64,000 bases of DNA from Chitinivorax sp. PXF-14 (GTDB lineage Bacteria; Pseudomonadota; Gammaproteobacteria; Burkholderiales; SCOH01): NCBI RefSeq assembly GCF_040812015.1, contig NZ_JBFNXJ010000016.1, positions 40,423 through 104,422 on the forward strand, read 5' to 3'. The notes beneath the pieces are model-generated. The model was given only the letters and a program-made list of their open reading frames with translations, searched no databases and had not been told where the DNA came from. A program made the position numbers and the translations under genes. How positions within the stretch are numbered: the stretch's first letter is position 1; each line of letters begins with the position of its first letter. Shown here piece after piece: positions 9,473 to 18,820 of the stretch.

Positions 9473-10807
9473 TCAGGCCAGCTTGGTGCGCGCCAGCGGT
9501 GGGTTCTTGGCGAAGTAGCGCTTGATGCCGGAGCCGATGGCCTGCGCCATCTTGTACTGGTAGGCCTCGTCGAGCAGCTTCTTTTCTTCTTCCGGGTTCG
9601 AGATGAAGGCGGTCTCGACCAGAATCGACGGGATGTCGGGCGCCTTCAGCACGGCGAAGCCCGCCTGCTCGACCGCGCCGCGGTGCAGGGTGTTGATGTT
9701 GCCGATCTCGCCCAGCACGGCCTTGGCGAGCTTCAGGCTGTCGTTGAGCGTGGCGGTCTGGGTCAGGTCGAACAGCGTGTGGGCAAGGTAGGGGTCCTTC
9801 ACGCCGACGAGCTTCACGCCGCCGATCAGGTCGGCATTGTTTTCCTTGGTGGCCAGCCATTTGGCCGCGGTGCTCGTGGCGCCTTTCTCGGACAGCGCGA
9901 ACACCGAGCTGCCGCGCGCCTCGGGGCGCAGGAAGGCATCGGCGTGCACCGACACGAACAGGTCGGCATTGAGCTTGCGCGCCTTGGCCACACGGCCGGC
10001 GAGCGGGATGAACACATCCTCGTCGCGTGTCAGCACCACGCGCACGTTCGGGTTCTTTTCCAGTGTTTCCTTGAGCTTCTTCGCCACCGACAGCACGATG
10101 TCCTTCTCGCGCGTGCCGTTGGCGCCGATCGCGCCGGGGTCTTCGCCGCCGTGGCCGGGGTCGATCACCACGGTGATCAGACGGTCGACCTGCAGCTTGC
10201 GGCGGTCCACCGGCTCGTCGGTGTCGGCCTTGTCATTGGCGCGCGGTTCGGCGGGCTTGTCGTTGCGCGCCTGCCTGGGCTCTTCCTGGCGCGGCTTGGT
10301 CTCGTTGCGGGCAGCGCTGCCGAGCAGGGTTTCCGCGCTGGCTGGGGAGTAGAGGTCGATCACCAGGCGGTGCTGGTATTCGCCGACCGGCGGGATGGTG
10401 AACACCTGTGGTTTGACCTCGGTCTTGAGGTCGAGCACCAGGCGCACCACGCCGGGTTTGAAGCGGCCCGCGCGCAGCCGCTGGATGAACGGGTCGCTGC
10501 TCTCCACCTTGTCGCCCAGGGTCTCCAGCGCACGGCTCATGTCCACGCCCTCGATGTCGACGACCAGGCGCTCCGGATTCTTTACCGACATCGTCTTGAA
10601 GGTGAGCGTGTCGTTCGATTCGATGGTGACGCGCGTGTAGTCGCTCGCCGGCCAGACGCGCACGGCCGCGATGATCGGGGCGCTATCGGCCGCCATGCCG
10701 ATACGCGTCAGCGACAGCAGCAGGGTGGCGGCGCCAGCCTTGAGCAGGCTGCGGCGGTTTGGGTCGATCTGGCCGTTGCCGGTCAGTGGTTCAAGGCTGT
10801 CAGACAT
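9473..10807 (-). CDS. amiC: N-acetylmuramoyl-L-alanine amidase, AmiC type
   Basis: A 444-residue exported cell-wall amidase. The start at 10805-10807 gives a twin-arginine signal (NRRSLLKAG, then a hydrophobic stretch ending near GMAADS); the longer frame only adds an arginine-rich extension. An AMIN domain (about 35-150) should direct it to the septum. A linker rich in charged residues (KPRQEEPRQARNDKPAEPRA) precedes the Amidase_3 domain, with the zinc-site signatures VVIDPGHGGEDPGAIG, TREKD and LFVSVHADAF. It cleaves the bond between MurNAc and L-Ala so that daughter cells can separate. It overlaps tsaE by 25 bases, so the two are translationally linked, as tsaE and amiB are in enterobacteria. 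Confidence 0.94.
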   Translation of the reverse strand: MSDSLEPLTGNGQIDPNRRSLLKAGAATLLLSLTRIGMAADSAPIIAAVRVWPASDYTRVTIESNDTLTFKTMSVKNPERLVVDIEGVDMSRALETLGDKVESSDPFIQRLRAGRFKPGVVRLVLDLKTEVKPQVFTIPPVGEYQHRLVIDLYSPASAETLLGSAARNETKPRQEEPRQARNDKPAEPRANDKADTDEPVDRRKLQVDRLITVVIDPGHGGEDPGAIGANGTREKDIVLSVAKKLKETLEKNPNVRVVLTRDEDVFIPLAGRVAKARKLNADLFVSVHADAFLRPEARGSSVFALSEKGATSTAAKWLATKENNADLIGGVKLVGVKDPYLAHTLFDLTQTATLNDSLKLAKAVLGEIGNINTLHRGAVEQAGFAVLKAPDIPSILVETAFISNPEEEKKLLDEAYQYKMAQAIGSGIKRYFAKNPPLARTKLA

Positions 10808-11271
10808 GCTTCCCCGAGCGATGTGTGTGCAGCGATGCAAATTTCCCGGCCTTCTCCCGCCACCTCGAGCGCTATCGTCAGATCGGCGGGGGGCAGCAGG
10901 CCGGCGGCTTTGTCTGGCCACTCGACGAGGCAGAGCGACTCGGGATTGAAATAGTCCCTGAAGCCCGCGTCCTCCCATTCAAGTGGATCGCTGAATCTAT
11001 ACAAATCAAAGTGATACAAGTATAAGCTAGAAACTACGTAAGGTTCAACCAAGGTGTAGGTCGGGCTCTTCACTTTGCCCTCGAAACCCAGGCCGCGCAG
11101 GATGCCGCGCGTGAGCGTGGTCTTGCCCGCGCCGAGGTCGCCGACGAGATAGATCGTCAGCCCCGGGCGCAGGACGCGCGCCAACTCGCGGCCGCAGGCC
11201 AGGGTGGCGGCCTCGTCGGCGAGCGTGCGTAGGCAAGCCGATGGGTGACGGGTATCATCGTTCGTATGCAT
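10783..11271 (-). CDS. tsaE: tRNA threonylcarbamoyladenosine biosynthesis ATPase TsaE
   Basis: A 162-residue P-loop ATPase that works with TsaB and TsaD to form t6A37 in ANN-decoding tRNAs. Walker A is GDLGAGKTT (44-52); SPTYTLVEPY and HFDLYR are the other family motifs. I chose the ATG at 11269-11271 because GGAG lies 8 bases upstream; the open frame runs on far beyond it, but only as an antisense shadow of queG. This ATG shares the hexamer ATGCAT with the queG start. About 50 bases inside the gene (10991-11040) are only about 30% G+C and use rare codons such as TTA and AGA, unlike the surrounding sequence. It is followed by the overlapping amiC. Confidence 0.93.
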   Translation of the reverse strand: MHTNDDTRHPSACLRTLADEAATLACGRELARVLRPGLTIYLVGDLGAGKTTLTRGILRGLGFEGKVKSPTYTLVEPYVVSSLYLYHFDLYRFSDPLEWEDAGFRDYFNPESLCLVEWPDKAAGLLPPADLTIALEVAGEGREICIAAHTSLGEACLTALNH

Positions 11272-12372
11272 GAAGAATCTCCAACGCGCGGCGTGGCGCC
11301 TGACATGGCGGCGATCAAGGCCAGCATCAAGACATGGGCGCGTGAGTTTGGTTTCCAGGAAGCCGGCGTGGCGGGTGTGGATCTCGCCGATGCCGAGCCG
11401 GGGCTGCTCGCATGGCTCGAGGCCGGGTATCACGGCGAGATGGATTATATGGCAAAACACGGGCTGAAACGGGCCCGGCCGGCCGAGCTGGTGCCAGGCA
11501 CGGTCTCTGTCATCGCCTGCCGCATGAACTATGCCGCCGCCGATGGGCGCGACCCGCAAGCCGCGCTCGACGACCCGCAGGCCGCCTACATCTCGCGCTA
11601 CGCACTGGGGCGCGACTACCACAAGTTGCTGCGTAACCGCCTGCAGAAGCTGGCCGAGCGCATCGCCGCCGAGATCGGCCCCTATGGCTTCCGCGCCTTC
11701 ACCGATTCGGCGCCGGTGCTCGAGGTGGAGCTCGGCACGCGCGCCGGCAACGGCTGGCGCGGCAAGCATACGCTGCTGTTGAGCCGAGAGGCGGGCTCGA
11801 TGTTCTTCCTGGGCGAGATTTTCACCGATCTGCCGCTGCCGCCCGATGCGCCGCAGGCCGAGCATTGCGGCCGCTGCACCCGCTGCATCGAGATCTGCCC
11901 GACCCAGGCCATCGTTGCGCCGTACACCGTCGATGCGCGGCGCTGTATCTCCTACCTGACCATCGAATTGCATGGTGCGATACCGGCCGAGTTGCGGCCG
12001 ATGATAGGCAACCGTGTCTACGGCTGCGACGATTGCCAGCTTGTCTGCCCCTGGAACCGCTTCGCGCAACACACCGAGCAGCCCGATTTCGCGATCCGCA
12101 ACGGGCTGGACCGGGCCTCGCTGATCGAGCTGTTCGCCTGGAGCGAGGCCGAATTCAACGAGCGCATGGTCGGCAGCCCGATCTACCGGATCGGTTACGA
12201 ACGCTGGCTGCGCAACCTGGCCGTGGGGCTCGGCAATGCGCCGGCCAGCGAGCCCGTGGTGGCGGCCCTGCAGGCACGTGCCGCGGACGCATCCGCGCTG
12301 GTGCGCGAGCATGTCGGCTGGGCGCTCGCACGGCATGGCGAGCCACAAATTGCCGATGCCGACCATCCATGA
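11266..12372 (+). CDS. queG: Epoxyqueuosine reductase QueG
   Basis: A 368-residue cobalamin- and iron-sulphur-dependent enzyme that reduces epoxyqueuosine to queuosine in tRNA. Family features: the N-terminal block GFQEAGVAGVDL and GYHGEMDYMAKHG, then the ferredoxin-like clusters CGRCTRCIEICPTQA and CDDCQLVCPWN, and a C-terminal HEAT-like stretch. I took the ATG at 11266; a GTG at 11245 or an ATG at 11305 are possible, and none has a strong ribosome-binding site. It is divergent from tsaE with overlapping start codons. The next gene starts inside its stop (ATGA, 12369-12372). Confidence 0.95.
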   Translation: MHEESPTRGVAPDMAAIKASIKTWAREFGFQEAGVAGVDLADAEPGLLAWLEAGYHGEMDYMAKHGLKRARPAELVPGTVSVIACRMNYAAADGRDPQAALDDPQAAYISRYALGRDYHKLLRNRLQKLAERIAAEIGPYGFRAFTDSAPVLEVELGTRAGNGWRGKHTLLLSREAGSMFFLGEIFTDLPLPPDAPQAEHCGRCTRCIEICPTQAIVAPYTVDARRCISYLTIELHGAIPAELRPMIGNRVYGCDDCQLVCPWNRFAQHTEQPDFAIRNGLDRASLIELFAWSEAEFNERMVGSPIYRIGYERWLRNLAVGLGNAPASEPVVAALQARAADASALVREHVGWALARHGEPQIADADHP

Positions 12373-13226
12373 GAATTGCCCGCTCCCTGCTGGCCCCGCT
12401 GCTGCTGTGGGGCCTTGCGCTGGCGCTGCATGCCGAGCCGGCGGCGGTGATCGCGCCGAGCGATGTCTGGCGCGACTACCGGATGCTGCTCGGCCAGCGC
12501 GATCCGCTGACCCTCACCCAGTTCCGGGGCATGGGCACGCGCCGAGACGTGGTCGAGCTGGTGCTGGTGCAGCAGGCGCTGCGGCTGGGCGGGTGGCGCG
12601 AAGGCATACGCCCGGTCGAGGCAACGGCCTATTCGCGCATTCTGCGTGAGATCGCCGACGGGCGAGCGCTGGTGAGCGGAACCACCGCCTGGCGAGCCGA
12701 TCTTGCTCCGCTGGGGGCGGAGGTGTACATCAGCCGCGCGCTGATCGGGCCGGGGCAGTCCGTGGCCGGCTTCTACACCGTGCCGGGCAATGTGCGGGCG
12801 CTGGCGGCCCGCAACCTGGACGAGGTGCGCCAGCTGCGGGCCGTGTCGAACCGGCAATGGCGCGCCGACTGGGAGGTGCTGAGCCGGCTCGGCCTGCAGG
12901 AGCTGTATGACGTGGCGGCCTGGCCGTCGATGGTCGCCATGCTGGCGGCGGGGCGGGCCGACGTGGTGCTGGCGCCGTTTCAGCCCGGCAACACCATGCA
13001 GTTCAAGACCGGGGGCGCCACGCTGGTGCCGGTTCCCAACATCAAGGTGAGCCTGCCCGGCAGCCGGCATTTCGCGGTGTCACTGCTGGCCCCGCAGGGG
13101 CATGAGGTCGCACAGGCGCTCGATCGCGGCTTGGCACTGCTGCAGCAGCGTGGCGTGATCCGGCGCGCCTATGAACAGGCCGGCTTCATCAACCCGCGCG
13201 TCGCAGGCTGGACAACGCTGAACTGA
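12369..13226 (+). CDS. Exported solute-binding family 3-like protein
   Basis: A 285-residue protein with a clear signal peptide (RSLLAPLLLWGLALALHAEP). The mature part has the size and pattern of a periplasmic amino-acid-type solute-binding protein (SBP_bac_3 fold), with a lobe crossing around VYISRALIGPGQSVAGFYTV and a second lobe ending in GLALLQQRGVIRRAYEQAGF. No permease or ATPase genes are adjacent, so it may serve as a sensor or orphan binding protein rather than part of a local ABC transporter. It overlaps queG by 4 bases, so it is co-transcribed with it. The ligand is unknown. Confidence 0.72.
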   Translation: MRIARSLLAPLLLWGLALALHAEPAAVIAPSDVWRDYRMLLGQRDPLTLTQFRGMGTRRDVVELVLVQQALRLGGWREGIRPVEATAYSRILREIADGRALVSGTTAWRADLAPLGAEVYISRALIGPGQSVAGFYTVPGNVRALAARNLDEVRQLRAVSNRQWRADWEVLSRLGLQELYDVAAWPSMVAMLAAGRADVVLAPFQPGNTMQFKTGGATLVPVPNIKVSLPGSRHFAVSLLAPQGHEVAQALDRGLALLQQRGVIRRAYEQAGFINPRVAGWTTLN

Positions 13227-13298
13227 ACGCACACCCTGCGTCTATCCCCAAGTGTGTGCGCATCGGCGTCGGTGTATCATGCGCGCTTTGCCGTCTCG

Positions 13299-13311
13299 TC
13301 TCTCTCTCTCT
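13299..13311 (+). repeat. (TC)6 dinucleotide tract abutting the murI start codon
   Basis: Six TC units plus one T run directly into the ATG of murI at 13312. The tract replaces a normal ribosome-binding site. If translation instead began at the in-frame ATG at 13279, the tract would be coding (SRLSLS) and slippage would shift the frame. Confidence 0.8.
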
Positions 13312-14121
13312 ATGTCATCACAAGCTAGCGCCCCGATCGGGGTGTTCGATTCCGGCGTGGGCGGGCTGACCGTGGTCCGCGCCCTGATGGAGCGGCTGCC
13401 GTTCGAGGATATCGTCTACTTCGGCGACACGGCCCGCGTTCCATATGGCGTGAAATCAGTCGACACCATCAAGCATTTCACTGCGCAGATCACCGAGTTC
13501 CTGCTGGAAAAACGCGTGAAGATGCTGATCATCGCCTGCAACACCATGGCGGCGGTCGCGGCCGACGTGGTCAAGCGCCTGGCCGACGTGCCGGTGCTCG
13601 ACGTGATCGAGGCCGGCGCACGCAGCGCGGTTGCGGTGACGAAATCCAACGCGATCGGCGTCATCGGCACGCCGACCACGATCAATAGCAATGCCTACGC
13701 ACGCAACATCCACCTGCTCAACTCCGCCACGCGCGTCTATTCCCAGGCCTGCCCGCTGTTCGTGCCGCTGGTGGAAGAGGGCTGGCTCGATCACCCGGTG
13801 ACGCGGCTGACCGCGCACGAGTACCTGCGCCCGGTGTTCGTCGAGCAGATCGATACGCTGGTGCTCGGCTGCACCCACTATCCCTTGCTCAAGCCGCTGT
13901 TGCAGGAAGTCGCCGGCCCGCACATCACGCTCGTCGATTCGGCCACGGCGATGGCCGAGCAAACGGCGCAGTTGCTGGGCGAGCAGGGGCTGGCCAACGA
14001 CAAGCGCCATGCACCCGACTACCGCTTCTTCGTGACCGATATCCCGCTGCGCTTCCAGACCATCGGCGAGCGTTTCCTGGGGCGTTCGCTGGCGCAGGTC
14101 GAAATGGTCAAATGGAACTGA
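13312..14121 (+). CDS. murI: Glutamate racemase
   Basis: A 269-residue racemase that supplies D-glutamate for peptidoglycan. It shows the N-terminal GVFDSGVGGLTV and the two catalytic cysteine motifs ACNTMAAVA and LGCTHYPLL; the length is typical. The start at 13312 gives the normal family N-terminus (SAPIGVFDSG), but no Shine-Dalgarno sequence precedes it, only a TC repeat. An in-frame ATG at 13279 would add 11 residues and also lacks one. It stands alone between the solute-binding-protein gene and a lipoprotein gene. Confidence 0.96.
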   Translation: MSSQASAPIGVFDSGVGGLTVVRALMERLPFEDIVYFGDTARVPYGVKSVDTIKHFTAQITEFLLEKRVKMLIIACNTMAAVAADVVKRLADVPVLDVIEAGARSAVAVTKSNAIGVIGTPTTINSNAYARNIHLLNSATRVYSQACPLFVPLVEEGWLDHPVTRLTAHEYLRPVFVEQIDTLVLGCTHYPLLKPLLQEVAGPHITLVDSATAMAEQTAQLLGEQGLANDKRHAPDYRFFVTDIPLRFQTIGERFLGRSLAQVEMVKWN

Positions 14122-14175
14122 GCGCGGGCCTCGCCGCGCGGCGCCCGGGCTTGGCGCATGAGCTGTGAAAAAAAA

Positions 14176-14204
14176 CTGACACTATATCGGTGATTACTTA
14201 TAAT
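14176..14204 (+). promoter_or_regulatory. Sigma-70 promoter of the lipoprotein gene
   Basis: CTGACA (14176-14181) and a perfect TATAAT (14199-14204) are separated by 17 bases in an A+T-rich stretch. This predicts a start near 14211 and a leader of about 57 bases before the ATG at 14268. It is one of the best consensus promoters in the window. Confidence 0.75.
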
Positions 14205-14267
14205 CAATCCAAATCTAGAGTGGATGATCTAATCCACATGTCTGGCCACTAATTCAGAGGAACCCAC

Positions 14268-14741
14268 ATGAGCATGACTTCCCTCGACCTGATCAAGCGC
14301 ATCACCCTCGCCGCCGCCGTGGCGGGTCTTGCTGCATGTGCCACGCCGCCTGGCGGCGCCACGCCAGAGCAGGCGGCCGAGACGGCACAGCCCGCGGCCG
14401 CTCCCGTCGAGGCCGCGCCGGTGCCTGCCGCCGTGCAACCGGCACTGGTCGGCAATTATGTGGGCAAGTGGATCGTCGATGGCCTGGGGCAGTCGGGCAA
14501 GGCCGAGTTGAAGATCACCGGCGTCGATGGCAACAAGATCACCGGCGAGGCCACCTGGTTCGATACCCCATTCGGCGACCTGACCGAGCCTATCGAAAAG
14601 AGCGAGATCAAGGCCGATGGCAGCATCTACGTCCATCATGCGAACAACGCGGAGTACCTGCTGAAGCCGCAGGGCAAGCGCTTGGTCGGCAACTTCAAGT
14701 ACGAGGTCTACACCGGCACGCTGGACGTGGACAAGCAATAA
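14268..14741 (+). CDS. Small lipoprotein of unknown function
   Basis: A 157-residue protein with a type II signal: a basic start, a hydrophobic core (LAAAVAGLAAC) and the lipidated cysteine at residue 24. A low-complexity linker of alanine, proline and glutamate (about 30-58) follows. A compact beta-rich domain comes next (NYVGKWIVDGLG, AELKITGVDGNKITGEATW, GKRLVGNFKYEVYTGTLDV). It is probably anchored to the outer membrane. The start has AGAGGA 8 bases upstream. It is monocistronic: a strong promoter lies at 14176-14204 and an intrinsic terminator at 14762-14790. The function is unknown. Confidence 0.85.
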   Translation: MSMTSLDLIKRITLAAAVAGLAACATPPGGATPEQAAETAQPAAAPVEAAPVPAAVQPALVGNYVGKWIVDGLGQSGKAELKITGVDGNKITGEATWFDTPFGDLTEPIEKSEIKADGSIYVHHANNAEYLLKPQGKRLVGNFKYEVYTGTLDVDKQ

Positions 14742-14761
14742 TCCGGCTCCAGTCCGGCGCG

Positions 14762-14790
14762 AAGGGCGGCAGCAGTGCCGCCCTTTTTCT
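14762..14790 (+). terminator. Intrinsic terminator after the lipoprotein gene
   Basis: A perfect 10-bp stem (AAGGGCGGCA / TGCCGCCCTT) with a 4-base loop (GCAG) is followed by a T-rich run. It lies 20 bases after the lipoprotein stop. Confidence 0.92.
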
Positions 14791-14879
14791 TTGCCTGATC
14801 GGTGTACCCGGCAATCCGCTGGAGCGGATATAAATCACGCCAAAACAGTGGTTTATGCCTGCCGTGCGGGTCGTGCTAA

Positions 14880-16286
<1,407 letters not shown>

Positions 16287-16301
16287 CCGCTTTCCATGCC
16301 T

Positions 16302-16332
16302 GAAAAAGCCCGGCTGAGAGCCGGGCTTTTTC
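16302..16332 (+). terminator. Intrinsic terminator after purB
   Basis: A perfect 14-bp inverted repeat (GAAAAAGCCCGGCT / AGCCGGGCTTTTTC) with a GAG loop. The A and T tracts on the two sides make it potentially active in both directions. Confidence 0.93.
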
Positions 16333-16408
16333 ATTGCCGGCGCCGGTACCAGCGAGGCAACAGAAGGCCTGGATGAGGCGGCAGGGCAGGGTGCATTGCA
16401 GCAATTTT

Positions 16409-16431
16409 AAGTTGCATATAAAATACATGTT
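16409..16431. promoter_or_regulatory. NsrR-type operator upstream of nsrR
   Basis: The 23-base imperfect palindrome AAGTTGCAT-ATA-AAATACATGTT resembles the known NsrR consensus (AAGATGCATTT-n-AAATGCATCTT). It lies 38 bases before the nsrR ATG in an A+T-rich patch, as expected for autoregulation. Confidence 0.7.
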
Positions 16432-16469
16432 AATTATCATGGCATCCAACGCTGCCACATGAGCCCGCC

Positions 16470-16919
16470 ATGCAACTTACCCGCTTCACCGACCTGGGCT
16501 TGCGCGTCCTGATGTATCTCACCCACCGGGACCGCGACGCGCTGGTGACCATCGCCGAGATTGCCGAGCAGTTTGCCGTGCCGCACAACCATCTGATCAA
16601 GGTGGTCAACCGCTTGGGCAAGCTGGGCTGGGTCCACACGCTGCGTGGCCGCAGCGGCGGCTTGCGGCTGGCGGTGGTGCCGGCCGAGCTGACCATCGGC
16701 CGGGTGTTGCGCGAGCTCGAAGGCAGCACCGAACTCATCGATTGCGCCGAGCCGCCGTGCGCGTTGCGCGCCGACTGCCGTCTGAAGGCCGCACTCGACC
16801 AGGGCCTGCGTGCCTTCTATGTCGCCATGGATGCGTTCACGCTGGCCAGCGTGGTCGACGCGCCGACCGGCGACACCATCATCACCCTGCATCGCCAGTA
16901 TCTGGCGCTGCATCGTTAG
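16470..16919 (+). CDS. nsrR: Nitric oxide-sensing repressor NsrR (Rrf2 family)
   Basis: A 149-residue Rrf2 regulator that should repress nitric oxide detoxification genes until NO damages its iron-sulphur cluster. The winged-helix N-terminus (MQLTRFTDLGLRVLMYL, IAEQFAVPHNHLIKVVNRL) is followed by the wing (RGRSGGLRLA). The cluster cysteines are C92, C97 and C103. That spacing (C-x4-C-x5-C) matches NsrR rather than IscR. The context supports it: a truncated haemoglobin gene lies immediately downstream, flavohaemoglobin hmp comes next, and NsrR-like palindromes precede both nsrR and hmp. Confidence 0.92.
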   Translation: MQLTRFTDLGLRVLMYLTHRDRDALVTIAEIAEQFAVPHNHLIKVVNRLGKLGWVHTLRGRSGGLRLAVVPAELTIGRVLRELEGSTELIDCAEPPCALRADCRLKAALDQGLRAFYVAMDAFTLASVVDAPTGDTIITLHRQYLALHR

Positions 16920-16929
16920 GAGAGGCGCC

Positions 16930-17322
16930 GTGCAGGACATCGCCGAACTGATCGGCCATGATGCCGTGGCCCACGTGGTCGATCGCTTCTATGACCGCAT
17001 CCAGCAACACCCGAGCCTGGGCCCGGTCTTCTCCGTGGTGGACGACTGGCCGGAGCACAAGGCCCGGCTCACCCTCTTCTGGTGGGTCACGCTCGGCGGG
17101 GCGCGCTACCGCGACTATCGCTACAGCGTCGCCGAGCGCCATATGGAAGCCGGCTTCACACCGGCCCTGCTGGGCGACTGGCTGGCCTTGTTCCGCGACA
17201 CCATCGAGGCCACGCTGCCGGCCGAACAGGCTGCGCCATGGCTGGCGCGCGCCGAGCGCATCGGCGAATCGCTGGTGCTGATGCACGAGCACATGCAGGG
17301 CCAGATGCCGGCCGAACGCTAG
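16930..17322 (+). CDS. Group III truncated haemoglobin
   Basis: A 130-residue globin starting at GTG, 10 bases after nsrR, with GGAGAGG just upstream; the longer open frame inside nsrR is rejected because it overlaps most of that gene. Group III signatures are present: VVDRFYDRIQQHPSLGPVF, W40, the FWW motif and a probable haem-ligating histidine at 71 (ERHMEAGF), then LGDWLALFRDTI. It most likely binds oxygen or NO. Sharing an operon with nsrR, it is probably induced by NO and may complement the flavohaemoglobin. Confidence 0.88.
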   Translation: MQDIAELIGHDAVAHVVDRFYDRIQQHPSLGPVFSVVDDWPEHKARLTLFWWVTLGGARYRDYRYSVAERHMEAGFTPALLGDWLALFRDTIEATLPAEQAAPWLARAERIGESLVLMHEHMQGQMPAER

Positions 17323-17474
17323 GGCCGGCCTCGATCACCCTGGCTAGATGGCCTGGTGCCGCCCAAGCGCCGAACGCCATCCCCGCCCCACGTACGTGCA
17401 CCGTTTTTCCGCTCCCCTTGCCGTCATTGGGGCCGGCTGCTGCGTCATGCGCCGGTGCGTTTTTTCGTGCTTAA

Positions 17475-17495
17475 AGTTGTATTTTGTATGTAACT
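17475..17495. promoter_or_regulatory. Possible NsrR operator upstream of hmp
   Basis: A 21-base imperfect palindrome bounded by AGTT and AACT, with core TGTATTTTGTATG, is similar to the site upstream of nsrR. It ends 14 bases before the hmp ATG and overlaps the likely promoter/RBS region, where a repressor would block hmp. The match is weaker than at 16409-16431. Confidence 0.55.
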
Positions 17496-17509
17496 AATAG
17501 GAGATACCC

Positions 17510-18727
17510 ATGCTGTCTGCCCAAGCCCGCCCCCTGATCGCCGCCACGGTGCCCATCCTGCGCGAACACGGGCTCGCCATCACTCGCCACTTTTACCAGC
17601 GCATGCTGGGCGAGCATCCCGAGCTGAAGAACCTGTTCAACCAGGGCAACCAAGCCGGTGGCGAGCAACAGCAGGCGCTGGCCGGCGCCGTGTATGCCTA
17701 CGCGGCCAATATCGACCGGCCCGAGGTGCTGGGCCCGGTGCTCGAGCGCATCGCACACAAGCATGCGAGCCTCGGCATCACCCCGGCGCAATACACGATC
17801 GTCGGCAAGCACCTGCTGGCCTCGATCGGCGAGGTGCTTGGCGATGCCGTCACACCGGCCATTGCTGCCGCCTGGGATGAAGCCTACTGGCTGCTGGCGG
17901 TGGAGCTGATCGCACGCGAGGCGCGGCTCTACCATGCCGCGAGCCTGACGCCGGACAGCCATTGGCAGCAACTCAAGGTGGTGGCACGGCAGCCCCAGGG
18001 CGAGCTGGCCGAGTCGTTCACGCTGGCGCGCGAAGATGGCCTGCCCTTGCCAGCCTTCCGCCCTGGGCAATACGTGAGTGTTGCGTTGAACCTGCCTGCT
18101 GGCGGGCTGCGCCAGATCCGCCAGTACAGCCTGTCGGGCGCCCCCGGCGACGCGAACTGGCAGATTACCGTCAAGCGCGAGAGCGGCGACGGTGAGCGCC
18201 CTGCCGGCGCGGTCTCCAATCTGCTGCTCGACACCGTCAAACGTGGTGACCTGCTCGACGTCGGCCCGGCATTCGGTGATTTCGTGCTGGATGACGCGGA
18301 AACGGGCCCGGTGGTGCTGATCAGCGCCGGCGTGGGGGTGACGCCGATGGTCAGTATGCTGCACGCGCTGAGCCGTGCGCAGCAGCATCGCCCCGTGGTG
18401 TTCGTTCACGCTGCCCGCAATGGCCGTCAGCATGTGCTGCGCGACGCGGTGGCCGAGCTCGCCGAGCGCCATCCCGGCGTGGAGCAGATCGTGTTCTACG
18501 AGGTGCCGCACGCCGACGACCGCGACGGCGTCGATTACGACTACAAGGGCCGCATGGCGCTCGACACGATCCGCGACGCCGTCATCCTGCCCGATGCCAG
18601 CTACTACCTGTGCGGGCCGCTGCCCTTCATGCGGGAACAGCGGCGTGCGTTGATGGACTGTGGCGTGGACGTTGAACGCATCCGCTACGAGGTGTTCGGG
18701 CCGGATCTGCTGACTGGCATGGCCTGA
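17510..18727 (+). CDS. hmp: Flavohaemoglobin (nitric oxide dioxygenase)
   Basis: A 405-residue cytoplasmic enzyme that oxidises NO to nitrate with O2 and NAD(P)H. The globin domain (1 to about 138) has FYQRM, the proximal histidine at 85 (IAHKHASLGI) and Y95. The FAD-binding domain has the RQYSLSG motif (about 200-206), and the NAD domain has SAGVGVTPMVSML and YLCGPLPFM. The ribosome-binding site is TAGGAG. It has its own leader of 187 bases after the truncated haemoglobin gene, containing an NsrR-like site, so it is probably a separate transcription unit of the same regulon. Confidence 0.97.
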   Translation: MLSAQARPLIAATVPILREHGLAITRHFYQRMLGEHPELKNLFNQGNQAGGEQQQALAGAVYAYAANIDRPEVLGPVLERIAHKHASLGITPAQYTIVGKHLLASIGEVLGDAVTPAIAAAWDEAYWLLAVELIAREARLYHAASLTPDSHWQQLKVVARQPQGELAESFTLAREDGLPLPAFRPGQYVSVALNLPAGGLRQIRQYSLSGAPGDANWQITVKRESGDGERPAGAVSNLLLDTVKRGDLLDVGPAFGDFVLDDAETGPVVLISAGVGVTPMVSMLHALSRAQQHRPVVFVHAARNGRQHVLRDAVAELAERHPGVEQIVFYEVPHADDRDGVDYDYKGRMALDTIRDAVILPDASYYLCGPLPFMREQRRALMDCGVDVERIRYEVFGPDLLTGMA

Positions 18728-18820
18728 TAACCGGCCCGCGATCTAGTCGCGCAAGCCAGCACGCATGCACGACTGGTCGTGGGCGGGCTGCGGCCGGTGG
18801 CGCACCCCTCGCCGCCCGGC

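Noticed and set aside
10808..10978. Upstream extension of amiC
   Set aside because: It is arginine-rich, lies inside tsaE and would bury the twin-arginine signal peptide.
11272..12366. N-terminal extension of the tsaE frame across queG
   Set aside because: The extension is antisense to queG and not conserved; GGAG supports the internal ATG at 11271.
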